Positions 34,389 through 42,345 of a stretch of DNA of 64,000 bases are shown here, piece after piece. The translations under genes were made by a program, and so were the position numbers. The notes beneath the pieces are model-generated. The model did no database searches and had not been told where the DNA came from. It worked only from the letters and a program-made list of their open reading frames with translations. The stretch's first letter is position 1, and each line of letters starts with the position of its first letter. This stretch comes from Butyrivibrio sp. (lineage in GTDB: Bacteria; Bacillota; Clostridia; Lachnospirales; Lachnospiraceae), in NCBI RefSeq assembly GCF_015056685.1, contig NZ_SVFW01000014.1:15910-79909 (forward strand). Reading direction: 5' to 3'.

Positions 34389-35345
34389 TTATTTCTCGAA
34401 AAAGAATTTATCGACTTTGAACATCCTTGTTCTCTCATCATATTTATAGATTCCAAAAAAAGTTTCGTCTTCCGCATAAACCCTTATCATGTTTCCATCT
34501 GTAAACATCTCTTTTTCGAATTCTTTATCATTAACTCCGTTTGGATCTTCATTTAAAATATTGTCTTTTCTGAAGCTGTTACCATTTTCAAGAAGAACCC
34601 TCGCGCTGTCTTTTACATGAATCTTATCCAAATCCCTAAAGATATACTCAGGAGACTGAATTGCCTCTGATAATGTACCATTATCGCGCATCTCCTCCAC
34701 CTGAGACAGTGTTATAGCTGTTTCAAGATTAAATGCTCCGACTCTTGTTCTTGTAAGGTGCTGCATAGCTGCCCCGCAACCAAGCCTTTGTCCAATATCA
34801 TGGCAAAGAGTTCTGATGTACGTTCCCTTTGAGCACTTAACCTCAATGGTAAAAATATGATCACTTTCAAGACGAGAATCATCAAGAACAGTTATTGCTC
34901 CAATATGGATCTTTCTTGGCTTTCTCTCGACCTCAATTCCCTCTCTTGCAAGCTCATAGAGCTTTTTGCCATCCTGCTTTATAGCAGAATACATGGGAGG
35001 AATCTGATCATAATCGCCAACAAAAGCCTGAACAGCCTCATGAAGTTCAGCCTTTGTTACATTTACAGGTTGCTCTCTAAGAATATTTCCCGACATATCC
35101 TGTGTATCAGTTGTAACCCCAAGCCTGCAGACCGCGATATACTCTTTATCATGATCTGTAAGCATCTCAACAAGCTTTGTACCTGTCCCGAGGCACACCA
35201 CCAGCACACCAACAGCATCAGGATCAAGAGTTCCGGTATGTCCAATCTTTTTTTGCTTAAGGATTCCTCTTAGTTTAGCCACCACATCATTAGATGTAAA
35301 GCCAGGCTCCTTATATATATTTATCAAGCCATTATATTTGTTCAT
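34389..35345 (-). CDS. truB: tRNA pseudouridine(55) synthase
   Basis: 318 residues from the ATG at 35345 (MNKYNGLINIYKE). The catalytic motif GHTGTLDPDAVGVLVVCLG has its Asp near residue 42; SAIKQDGKKLYELAREG and SKGTYIRTLCHDIG follow. It makes pseudouridine 55 in the T-loop of tRNAs. A longer in-frame start at 35381 lies inside a stem-loop (35373-35403) and lacks a ribosome site. The site before 35345 is weak (GAGAATAAG). A C-terminal extension of about 60 residues resembles the PUA-like tail. Confidence 0.95.
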   Translation of the reverse strand: MNKYNGLINIYKEPGFTSNDVVAKLRGILKQKKIGHTGTLDPDAVGVLVVCLGTGTKLVEMLTDHDKEYIAVCRLGVTTDTQDMSGNILREQPVNVTKAELHEAVQAFVGDYDQIPPMYSAIKQDGKKLYELAREGIEVERKPRKIHIGAITVLDDSRLESDHIFTIEVKCSKGTYIRTLCHDIGQRLGCGAAMQHLTRTRVGAFNLETAITLSQVEEMRDNGTLSEAIQSPEYIFRDLDKIHVKDSARVLLENGNSFRKDNILNEDPNGVNDKEFEKEMFTDGNMIRVYAEDETFFGIYKYDERTRMFKVDKFFFEK

Positions 35346-35364
35346 GTTCTTATTCTCATTCTTA

Positions 35365-35403
35365 GTCAAAACTAGCCACAAGACATCTCATATCTTGTGG
35401 CTA
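35365..35403 (-). terminator. Stem-loop with short T-run between nrnA and truB
   Basis: TAGCCACAAGA pairs with TCTTGTGGCTA (35373-35403, perfect 11-bp stem), followed on the minus strand by GTTTTGAC. It looks like a weak terminator or attenuator inside the operon and would lower truB-ribF expression relative to upstream genes. Confidence 0.55.
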
Positions 35404-35408
35404 TATTG

Positions 35409-36353
35409 TTATAACTGTTGCTGAATATATTTTGTAATGTTATTTATAACATCATGCTGTGTTCCATTGACAGTACAACCTGCAGCTCTCATATGTCCGC
35501 CGCCGCCAAAAATCTTGGCAACCTTCGAAACATCTACACTTCCGTCGCTGCGAAGGCTTACCCTGTAAGTCATTGGTTCCTCTTCATACATGAATATTGA
35601 ACAACCAACACCGATTGTAAGAAGCATCTGATTAACGATTCCATCCATGTCATTGCTGGTAGCACCGTAAAAATCCATTGTCTGTCTTGAAACAACTGAT
35701 ACAATGCACTTTCCATCCATCAGCAGAATACTCTCGAGAAGCGCTCTACCAAGAATCTGATTCTGAAGATATGTCTTTTCATAGAATACATGGTCTATAA
35801 GACTTCCAAAATCAAATCCGTATCCGATAAGCTTTGCAGCTATCTCCATAGTTCTTGGAGAAGTGCAGGAATACTTAAATACACCTGTATCTGTCACCAT
35901 TCCGGTATAAAGAGATTTTGCAATATCTTCATCCATCTTATCAGTATCGATCACAGTATAAACCAGCTCGCAGGCACTACTTGCTGTAGGAACTATATAA
36001 TTCACATTGCCTGTTCCCGGATTACTGATGTGATGATCGATATTTACAGTGTTTTTAGCTGCATCAAAAAAGCCTTCTGCATTTCCAAGACGATCCTTGC
36101 CACAATCAAGGGCAATGAACAGATCATAACTGTCAATATCTGTTGTGTAGTCTTTATTGGCCTTATCTGAATCTTTGATGAATTCAAGTTCAGGTGGAAT
36201 ACTCTCAAGAAAAACATCCACCCTTGCATCAGGATAATTCTTGGATAGATAAAGATACATTCCCATGCATGATCCAACACAGTCCCCATCTGGCCTTATA
36301 TGACCACTAATACCTACTGTCTTTACGCCTTGCATTAATTCATCTATCTTCAT
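35409..36353 (-). CDS. nrnA: DHH/DHHA1 phosphoesterase (NrnA-like nanoRNase/pAp phosphatase)
   Basis: 314 residues. The DHH domain has GHIRPDGDCVGSCMG (metal ligands D-x-D, about 20), ALDCGKDRLGN and VNIDHHISNPGTG (DHH motif near 108). The DHHA1 domain ends GGGGHMRAAGCTV. NrnA in B. subtilis digests 2-5 nt RNAs and removes phosphate from pAp; related enzymes open c-di-AMP. It lies between rbfA and truB, the conserved Firmicutes location. Confidence 0.95.
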   Translation of the reverse strand: MKIDELMQGVKTVGISGHIRPDGDCVGSCMGMYLYLSKNYPDARVDVFLESIPPELEFIKDSDKANKDYTTDIDSYDLFIALDCGKDRLGNAEGFFDAAKNTVNIDHHISNPGTGNVNYIVPTASSACELVYTVIDTDKMDEDIAKSLYTGMVTDTGVFKYSCTSPRTMEIAAKLIGYGFDFGSLIDHVFYEKTYLQNQILGRALLESILLMDGKCIVSVVSRQTMDFYGATSNDMDGIVNQMLLTIGVGCSIFMYEEEPMTYRVSLRSDGSVDVSKVAKIFGGGGHMRAAGCTVNGTQHDVINNITKYIQQQL

Positions 36354-36372
36354 ATCTACCTACTCTTTCCTA

Positions 36373-36795
36373 TCAATCTTCGTTATCTTCTTCGTCCTCA
36401 AAAGAATCTTCTACTTCTTCTCCGCGGGCTGCCCTTGCTTCATTGTCCTTTGCTGTAACTTCATCAATCTTCTTGGACATATTGATAGCATACTCAATTG
36501 AGTCGTCCATAATGAATCTAAGTTCTGGAGTGTATCTCATATTGAGCTCTTTTGCCAAAGTGCTGCGGATATAACCTGATGCACTCTTAAGTCCCTCCTG
36601 AGTGCGAAGTCTGTCCTCTTCATCACCCATTACAGTTACCCAGACCTTGCATGTTTTAAGGTCTGGAGCAACTTCAACTTCCATAACGGAGACAAATGGA
36701 CTGATTCTTGGATCTTTACTATAACGAATGGCTTCTGAAATAACTTTCATTACTTCGCCATTTATTCTTTTATTTTTATTACTGTTTTTTCTCAT
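36373..36795 (-). CDS. rbfA: 30S ribosome-binding factor A
   Basis: 140 residues with the type-II KH fold of RbfA: INGEVMKVISEAIRYSKDPRI, SVMEVEVAPDLKTCKVWV and the closing LRFIMDDSIEYAINMSKKIDE. An acidic tail (EEVEDSFEDEEDNED) goes beyond the usual 115-120 residues. It binds immature 30S subunits and helps process the 5' end of 16S rRNA, also in the cold. Its ATG overlaps the infB stop by 4 nt. Confidence 0.95.
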   Translation of the reverse strand: MRKNSNKNKRINGEVMKVISEAIRYSKDPRISPFVSVMEVEVAPDLKTCKVWVTVMGDEEDRLRTQEGLKSASGYIRSTLAKELNMRYTPELRFIMDDSIEYAINMSKKIDEVTAKDNEARAARGEEVEDSFEDEEDNED

Positions 36796-39707
36796 TGACG
36801 AGGTACCTCTACCATCTCATAAGCCTCTACCATATCGCCTTCATGCATCTGGTCGAAGCCATCAAATACAAGACCACACTCGAAGCCTTCCTTAACTTCC
36901 TTAACATCATCCTTAAATCTCTTAAGTGAAGCAAGGTCTCCTTCAAAGATCTGCTCGCCATCTCTTGAAATACGAACTTTGCAGTCTTTCTTAATGATAC
37001 CATCTTTTACGAAGCTACCTGCGATATTACCAATCTTGGAAGCCTTGAATATCTGACGAACTTCTGCATGTCCTGTAACTCTTTCTTCATAGACAGGAGC
37101 AAGCATACCCTTCATAGCATATTCAATTTCTTCGATTGCCTGATAGATAACCTTGTAAAGCTTGATCTCAACGCCTTCATGCTCAGCCATGCTCTTTGCT
37201 GTAGCATCAGGACGAACGTCAAATCCGATAATGATAGCGTTAGATGCAGCAGCAAGTGTTACATCTGACTCGTTGATGGCACCAACACCACCATGGATAA
37301 CCTTAACAACAACTTCATCATTAGAGAGCTTAAGAAGACTCTGTTTAAGGGCTTCTACGCTACCCTGAACGTCAGCCTTGATGATAATATCAAGTTCCTG
37401 AAGTCTTCCTTCCTCAATCTTGGAGTAAAGATCATCAAGAGACATCTTAGCCTTTGTCTCTTCGATAAGGTCTTTCTTGTGCTGCTGAAGGTATGTATTT
37501 GCATACTGCTTAGCTTCCTTATCAGTCTCATGTCCAAGGAATACTTCACCTGCATTAGGAACATCAGAAAGACCAAGGATCTCAACAGGCTGTGAAGGAC
37601 GAGCTTCTTTAAGCTTATTGCCCTTATCATCAACCATGGCACGAACCTTACCTGAGCTTGCGCCTGCAGAAATGAAGTCACCAACATGAAGTGTTCCCTT
37701 CTGAACAAGAACGTTTGCAACAGGACCACGACCCTTATCAAGTCTTGCCTCAAGAACAAGTCCTCTGGCCATTCTGTCAGGATTAGCCTTAAGCTCTAAG
37801 ATATCAGCTGTAAGGATGATTGTCTCAAGAAGGTCTTCAATACCCTCACCAGATTTAGCTGATACAGGAACAAACTCTGTTGTTCCGCCCCAATCTGTAG
37901 AAATAAGACCATACTCTGTCATTTCCTGTTTAACTTTATCAATATTTGCATTTGGTTTATCAATCTTGTTGACAGCTACGATGATCTCAACTTCAGCTGC
38001 CTTAGCATGGTTGATAGCTTCTACTGTCTGAGGCATTACACCGTCATCAGCAGCTACTACAAGTACTGCGATATCTGTAGAATTAGCACCACGCATACGC
38101 ATTGCTGTGAATGCTTCATGACCAGGGGTATCAAGGAATGTGATCTTCTGATCATTTACAGATACTGTATAAGCACCGATTCTCTGAGTAATGCCGCCGG
38201 CCTCTCTGTCAGTTACGCTTGTCTTACGGATTGCATCAAGAAGTGATGTTTTACCGTGGTCAACGTGACCCATTACACAGACAACAGGTGGTCTCTTCTT
38301 AAGTGTCTCAGGTGCATCCTCATCCTCTTTAAGAAGTTCTTCAATAACGTCTACAGGAACTTCCTTCTCACAGATGATATCGTACTCGATTGCTATATTC
38401 TCAGCCTCTTCATAAGTAAGCTCTGTATTTACAGTAGAAACCTGTCCAGCCATAAAGAGCTTCTTGATGATAACTGAAGGCTGCATCTTCATCTTCTCAG
38501 CAAGTTCCTTGATAGAAACCTTCTCAGGAATAGAAATAACTTTGATCTGCTCTTCAGGTTCCTCAACCTTCTTAACTTCAGGCTTAATGAATCTGCCAAC
38601 TCTCTTGCTTCTTGGCATCATCTCTTCCTGTTCGTAAGCAAGATCCTTCTTATTTCTCTTATCCTTCTCCTGACCGATACGACGTCTCTCTTCGTCTCTG
38701 TGGTTTCCTCCGTCCTTTACAGGAGCTGCGTCAGCAAATGAGCCTCTCTGGTTCTTATCGAATTTGTTATTTCTATCGTTTCTGTCATTTCTGTCGTTGC
38801 GATCGTTTCTTCCGCCAAACTTGCCGCCAGGCTGTCCACCGCTCATCTGACCATCACGGCCACCGCGCTGACCGAATCCGCCCTGATTATTATCTCTGCG
38901 GAATCCGCCATTCTGTCCATTATTTCTATTCTGGAAGCCGTTTCTGTCGCCTCGCTCGTTCCTTCCGGAATTATTTCTGTTATCTCTGTTATTATCTCTG
39001 TTGTTATCTCTGTTATCCCTGTTATCTCTAGGTCTCTCATTCTGAACAGGTGCAGCATTTTCTTTCTTAGGAGCTTCGCTGCGAACAGGTGCTGCCTGCT
39101 GAACCGGCTGCTCTTTAACAACCTTATTTTCCTGAACTTCAGGTGCTGCTTCCTTTTTAGGAGCCGGCTTTGGGTTAACACTCTTATTTACAGGAGTGTT
39201 ATAGCTCTCAAGCTGTGAAGGAGCAGTCAATGGCTTAATTGGATGGTATACATTCTGAGACTGTGCAAAAGTGCCTCTTCTGTTGTTACCATTATTCTGG
39301 TTATTGCCATAACCACCTCTGTTATCACGGCGCTGATTGTTGTTATTGTTATTCTGAGCACCGCTGTTGTTTCCACCCTGGTTATTGTGATAGCCACCCA
39401 TTTTTGAGTTGCCGGCATTTGTAACCATGATGATCTTCTTCTTTTTCTTTGGCGCTTCAGCATCTGCTTTAGGCGCCTCAGCCTTAGGAGCTTCTGTTTT
39501 TGCAGGTGCCTTTTTCTCTTCTGTCTTGGCCTCATCTGCTTTTTTAGATGAACCCTTGAAGTGTTTTCTAGCCACCTCCGCATCAGCATCCTCTATTGAA
39601 CTGTTCGAACGTTTTGCCTCTATGCCTTTCTCCTGCAAAACACTTATCAGCTCCTTTGCGTCGCATCCAAGCTCATTTGCAAGTTCGGATATTTTAATCT
39701 TTGCCAT
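36792..39707 (-). CDS. infB: Translation initiation factor IF-2
   Basis: 971 residues, far longer than the 716 of B. subtilis because of its N-terminal half. An IF2_N helix bundle (about 1-55: IKISELANELGCDAKELI) leads to an Ala/Lys/Glu stretch and a 230-residue low-complexity region rich in Asn, Arg, Asp and Gly (about 100-340, with RDN and NDR repeats). A second IF2_N-like segment (VSIKELAEKMKMQPSVIIKKL) follows near 400. The G domain has MGHVDHGKTSLLDAI (about 478), DTPGHEAFTAMRMRGA and NKIDKP; the C-terminal half with domains C1 and C2 is normal. IF-2 brings fMet-tRNA to the 30S subunit. Confidence 0.98.
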   Translation of the reverse strand: MAKIKISELANELGCDAKELISVLQEKGIEAKRSNSSIEDADAEVARKHFKGSSKKADEAKTEEKKAPAKTEAPKAEAPKADAEAPKKKKKIIMVTNAGNSKMGGYHNNQGGNNSGAQNNNNNNQRRDNRGGYGNNQNNGNNRRGTFAQSQNVYHPIKPLTAPSQLESYNTPVNKSVNPKPAPKKEAAPEVQENKVVKEQPVQQAAPVRSEAPKKENAAPVQNERPRDNRDNRDNNRDNNRDNRNNSGRNERGDRNGFQNRNNGQNGGFRRDNNQGGFGQRGGRDGQMSGGQPGGKFGGRNDRNDRNDRNDRNNKFDKNQRGSFADAAPVKDGGNHRDEERRRIGQEKDKRNKKDLAYEQEEMMPRSKRVGRFIKPEVKKVEEPEEQIKVISIPEKVSIKELAEKMKMQPSVIIKKLFMAGQVSTVNTELTYEEAENIAIEYDIICEKEVPVDVIEELLKEDEDAPETLKKRPPVVCVMGHVDHGKTSLLDAIRKTSVTDREAGGITQRIGAYTVSVNDQKITFLDTPGHEAFTAMRMRGANSTDIAVLVVAADDGVMPQTVEAINHAKAAEVEIIVAVNKIDKPNANIDKVKQEMTEYGLISTDWGGTTEFVPVSAKSGEGIEDLLETIILTADILELKANPDRMARGLVLEARLDKGRGPVANVLVQKGTLHVGDFISAGASSGKVRAMVDDKGNKLKEARPSQPVEILGLSDVPNAGEVFLGHETDKEAKQYANTYLQQHKKDLIEETKAKMSLDDLYSKIEEGRLQELDIIIKADVQGSVEALKQSLLKLSNDEVVVKVIHGGVGAINESDVTLAAASNAIIIGFDVRPDATAKSMAEHEGVEIKLYKVIYQAIEEIEYAMKGMLAPVYEERVTGHAEVRQIFKASKIGNIAGSFVKDGIIKKDCKVRISRDGEQIFEGDLASLKRFKDDVKEVKEGFECGLVFDGFDQMHEGDMVEAYEMVEVPRQ
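38769..39031. repeat. Short tandem repeats inside infB coding the disordered N-terminal region
   Basis: Degenerate 9- to 12-nt repeats encode NDRNDRNDRNDRNN (about 38769-38812) and RDNRDNRDNNRDNNRDN (about 38976-39031). On the plus strand they read as runs of TTATCTCTG and TCTGTCATT type. They are in frame and vary at third bases, so they are coding repeats and not a CRISPR or a regulatory array. Confidence 0.8.
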
Positions 39708-40037
39708 TCACATTTCCTCCGTACTTTTTTCTGAAAGTAAGTTCTTTATGAGCGTCTTGGCAAATCCCGCATCAGTAATAGCCAAACTCGTTCGAACGTC
39801 CTTACCTATTGCATGTCCCAACTCATCCATGTTTCCATAGAAATAAATTGGAACTTTATAATAACTACATTTATCATTAAATTCTTTTTTGGTATTGTCT
39901 GAGGCATCATTGCTTACAATAACCATGACAGCTGTCTTTTTCCGGATTGCTTCAAGAACAGCAAATTCACCGCTCTTTAGCTTGCCGGCTCTCTGACACA
40001 GCCCCAGCGTACCAAGTAACTTTTCTTTAGAATCCAA
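39708..40037 (-). CDS. ylxQ: L7Ae/L30e-family RNA-binding protein YlxQ
   Basis: 109 residues. The L7Ae-type core has LGTLGLCQRAGKLKSGEFAV, then VMVIVSNDASDNTKKEF and ALAITDAG-like SLAITDAGFAKTLI. Such proteins bind kink-turn RNA; the role of YlxQ in the nusA-infB operon is not settled. It overlaps ylxR by 11 nt and ends directly before infB. Confidence 0.92.
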   Translation of the reverse strand: MDSKEKLLGTLGLCQRAGKLKSGEFAVLEAIRKKTAVMVIVSNDASDNTKKEFNDKCSYYKVPIYFYGNMDELGHAIGKDVRTSLAITDAGFAKTLIKNLLSEKSTEEM

Positions 40038-40296
40038 TCTCGCTTAACTCCTTTTTAAGCTTTTGAAGCTCGTCTTCAGGAACAGGTGATTTAAGAGATC
40101 TTTCAAGGCCCTTATTCTTAAATGCTTTTTTCAGACATTCCTCTGATCTGCACAGATAAGCACCTCTGCCATTAGCCTTCCCGGTGAAATCAATCTTTAC
40201 TTCACCTTCAGGAGACTTGATGACTCTGATCATCTCCTTCTTTTCCTTCATCTCCATGCATCCAACGCACTTTCTCATCGGAATCTTTTTCTGCAT
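40027..40296 (-). CDS. ylxR: YlxR family RNA-binding protein (RnpM)
   Basis: 89 residues. Family motifs are RKCVGCMEMKEKKEMIRVIK and the signature GRGAYLCRSEECLKKAFK (about 45-62). Work on B. subtilis YlxR, renamed RnpM, links it to RNase P regulation; older work suggested a transcription role. It lies 1 nt after nusA. Confidence 0.94.
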   Translation of the reverse strand: MQKKIPMRKCVGCMEMKEKKEMIRVIKSPEGEVKIDFTGKANGRGAYLCRSEECLKKAFKNKGLERSLKSPVPEDELQKLKKELSEIGF

Positions 40297-40297
40297 A

Positions 40298-41455
40298 TTA
40301 TTCCTCTACTTCAGAATCGGAAGCTTCTACTTCGCCTTCCTCATACTCGCCTTCTTCGTACTCATCATAATCTTCATCATCAAGATAATCTTCCATACGG
40401 AATCCAGGAGCATCCTTGGCCTGTGTCTCACTCTTGATATCGATCTTGTATCCTGTAAGTCTTGCAGCAAGTCTTGCATTCTGACCTTCCTTACCAATTG
40501 CAAGTGAGAGCTGGTAATCAGGAACAACTACCTTTGCGCTCTTCTCATCAGGATCAGCGAATACTGCTACGATCTTAGCTGGTGAAAGAGCATTCTGGAT
40601 AAGATTTCCAGGGTTTTCATCCCAGTTGATGACATCAATCTTTTCACCGTTAAGCTCATCTACGATAAGGTTAACTCTTGCACCGTTTACACCTACGCAT
40701 GCACCAACAGCATCTACATTAGGGTTGTTAGAATAAACAGCGATCTTTGTACGGCTTCCTGCTTCTCTTGCAATTGACTTGATCTCTACAGTTCCGTCCT
40801 GGATTTCAGCAACTTCCTGCTCAAAAAGTCTCTTTACAAGATCAGGGTGAGTTCTTGATACAAGAATTCTTGGTCCCTTTGATCCGTTCTTAACTTCAAG
40901 TACGTATACTCTGATACGTGATGTTGGTCTATATACCTCACCCTTAACCTGCTCATTCTCGTTAAGAATTGCATCTGCACGTCCAAGGTTGATGCTTACA
41001 TTTCTTCCAATGAATCTCTGAACAACACCTGTTACAATGTCATGCTCTTTCTCAAAATACTCATTGTAGATAGCACCGCGCTCTTCCTCACGGATTTTCT
41101 GAAGGATAACATTCTTGGCGTTCTGAGTAGCGATACGTCCAAATTCCTTAGAATTAAGAGGAACTGCAACTATATCACCAATCTTTGCCTTTTTTGTTAT
41201 CTTCTTTGCATCATCAAGGCAGATCTCAAGCTGTAGATCCATAACATCATCTGCAAGCTCGACTACTTCTTTATCGGCATAGCATTTGAAGTCGCAGTTG
41301 TTTCTGTCTACCTCTACTCTGATATTTTCAGCCTTGCCAAAATTGTTCTTGCAGGCTGTGATAAGTGAATTCTCAATTGCATCAAACAGAGAATCTTTGC
41401 TGATGTTCTTCTCCTTCTCTAAAAGGTCAAGGGCATCCATTAATTCTTTACTCAT
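40298..41455 (-). CDS. nusA: Transcription termination/antitermination factor NusA
   Basis: 385 residues. The N-terminal RNA polymerase-binding domain (about 1-125) is followed by S1 (VTGVVQRFIGRNVSINLG, about 135-200), KH1 (VGACVGVNGARVN, about 240) and KH2 (LAIGKEGQNARLAARL, about 310). An acidic tail (about 345-385) of Glu, Asp and Tyr stands where gamma-proteobacteria have acidic repeats. NusA enhances pausing and intrinsic termination and joins rRNA antitermination. Order rimP-nusA-ylxR-ylxQ-infB is conserved. Confidence 0.98.
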   Translation of the reverse strand: MSKELMDALDLLEKEKNISKDSLFDAIENSLITACKNNFGKAENIRVEVDRNNCDFKCYADKEVVELADDVMDLQLEICLDDAKKITKKAKIGDIVAVPLNSKEFGRIATQNAKNVILQKIREEERGAIYNEYFEKEHDIVTGVVQRFIGRNVSINLGRADAILNENEQVKGEVYRPTSRIRVYVLEVKNGSKGPRILVSRTHPDLVKRLFEQEVAEIQDGTVEIKSIAREAGSRTKIAVYSNNPNVDAVGACVGVNGARVNLIVDELNGEKIDVINWDENPGNLIQNALSPAKIVAVFADPDEKSAKVVVPDYQLSLAIGKEGQNARLAARLTGYKIDIKSETQAKDAPGFRMEDYLDDEDYDEYEEGEYEEGEVEASDSEVEE

Positions 41456-41479
41456 CGTAATCTCCTTTTTCCGCCTGGA

Positions 41480-41941
41480 TCAAAAATCCAGTGCAAGCTT
41501 AATCACTGATATCTCTTTTCTGGAAAAAATCTCATCTTTATCATTTATTGTCACGGTAACACTGTCGCTGTCATAACCTTTAAGTGTACCGGCAAACTCT
41601 TTAACACCATCACGTGCTTTAAAAAGTTTAAGCTCAACATCCTGTCCAAGGCTGTTCTCAAAGTGTCTGTCCTTTTTGAGCTGTCTGCCAAGTCCCGGAC
41701 TTGAAACCTCCAAGGTATAAGCATCCTCAATAAAGTCATCTGCATCAAGAGCATCCGAAAGCGCATGACTTACATCAACGCATTTATTGATGTCTACGCC
41801 GCCCTCTCTGTCGATATACGCTCTAAGGTACCATTCACCGGCTTCCTTAACGTACTCTACATCGTAGATGCTGACTTCATTTGCCTTAGCAATAGGTACA
41901 AGCATTTCCTCTACTTTTGCTTCGATCTCGTTTTTCTTCAT
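41480..41941 (-). CDS. rimP: Ribosome maturation factor RimP
   Basis: 153 residues. N-terminal alpha/beta domain with VSIYDVEYVKEAGEWYLRAY and IDREGGVDINKCVDVSHAL; conserved YTLEVSSPGLGRQLKKDRHF near residue 80; C-terminal SH3-like domain with TLKGYDSDSVTV. It is needed for 30S maturation. First protein gene of the operon, with AGAGG upstream of the ATG and a consensus promoter at 42046-42074 about 100 nt away. Confidence 0.96.
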   Translation of the reverse strand: MKKNEIEAKVEEMLVPIAKANEVSIYDVEYVKEAGEWYLRAYIDREGGVDINKCVDVSHALSDALDADDFIEDAYTLEVSSPGLGRQLKKDRHFENSLGQDVELKLFKARDGVKEFAGTLKGYDSDSVTVTINDKDEIFSRKEISVIKLALDF

Positions 41942-42005
41942 TCATTTTCCTCTTTGCATGCCATGGTACAACCCGATGGTTACCATGCGCATTATTACAT
42001 AAAGA

Positions 42006-42030
42006 AAGTGGGCTTTCTTCAAGCCCACTT
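42006..42030 (-). promoter_or_regulatory. Stem-loop in the rimP operon leader
   Basis: AAGTGGGCTT / AAGCCCACTT, perfect 10-bp stem with a 5-nt loop, about 15 nt into the predicted transcript. The tail on the minus strand is TCTTTATG, too poor in T for a confident terminator, but NusA is known to control its own operon in other bacteria through leader termination, so attenuation is possible. Confidence 0.5.
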
Positions 42031-42045
42031 ACAATTACCATGTTG

Positions 42046-42074
42046 ACCATATCACAAAAACGGCATTTCGTCAA
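42046..42074 (-). promoter_or_regulatory. Sigma-A promoter of the rimP-nusA-infB operon
   Basis: TTGACG (42069-42074) and TATGGT (42046-42051) on the minus strand with a 17-nt spacer. It lies between the tRNA-Glu terminator and rimP. Confidence 0.8.
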
Positions 42075-42083
42075 GGATATGCA

Positions 42084-42115
42084 CAAAAATTCCCAGGTTG
42101 CAAAGCAATCTGGGA
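42084..42115 (-). terminator. Terminator of tRNA-Glu
   Basis: TCCCAGATTGC pairs with GCAACCTGGGA (42091-42101 and 42105-42115; one A-C mismatch, 3-nt loop), followed on the minus strand by ATTTTTG. It lies 28 nt past the tRNA 3' end. Confidence 0.85.
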
Positions 42116-42143
42116 TTCGGGTTGGGCTGTTATAAACAGTCAA

Positions 42144-42215
42144 TACCTCGTAGCGGAATCGAACCGCTGATTCTGCCGTGAGAGGGCAGCGTCTTAACCG
42201 CTTGACCAACGAGGC
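42144..42215 (-). tRNA. tRNA-Glu (anticodon CTC)
   Basis: 72 nt on the minus strand. Acceptor arms GCCTCGT and ACGAGGT pair with a G-U at position 1-72; the D-arm holds AAGCGGTTAA; the anticodon stem-loop is CTGCC-CTCTCAC-GGCAG with CTC in the centre; the T-arm has GCGGTTCGATTCCGC. The discriminator is A and CCA is not encoded. It has its own promoter (42259-42287) and terminator. It lies directly before rimP, as metY does in E. coli. Confidence 0.95.
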
Positions 42216-42230
42216 TTATCAGTTTATTTT

Positions 42231-42252
42231 GTCGCCGCCGTATCGCGGCGAC
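42231..42252 (-). other. GC-rich stem-loop in the 5' leader of pre-tRNA-Glu
   Basis: GTCGCCGC / GCGGCGAC, perfect 8-bp stem with a 6-nt loop, in a very AT-rich stretch. It would cover the first 20 nt or so of the primary transcript, ending 15 nt before the mature tRNA. No T-run follows, so it is not a terminator. Confidence 0.65.
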
Positions 42253-42258
42253 TTGTTT

Positions 42259-42287
42259 ATAATATCTTATTGCAAATAAAAATGCAA
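42259..42287 (-). promoter_or_regulatory. Sigma-A promoter of tRNA-Glu
   Basis: TTGCAT (42282-42287) and TATTAT (42259-42264) on the minus strand with a 17-nt spacer; expected start near 42252. Confidence 0.75.
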
Positions 42288-42345
42288 GCACTTTTTTAAA
42301 AAAAATTTAAAAATCGTTATATCGATGATTTGTTAACTATTTACT

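Noticed and set aside
38612..39031. Plus-strand ORF of 139 codons opposite infB, rich in Cys, Tyr, Arg and His
   Set aside because: It is the antisense of the RDN/NDR repeats in IF-2, with odd composition and no ribosome site. The infB frame is certain.
38769..39031. Possible CRISPR-like repeats
   Set aside because: Repeat units are 9-12 nt, without spacers, in frame inside infB.
42294..42325. Terminator of the dehydrogenase gene
   Set aside because: ATCG-n6-CGAT followed by a T-run is present, but the 4-bp stem is too weak for a confident call.
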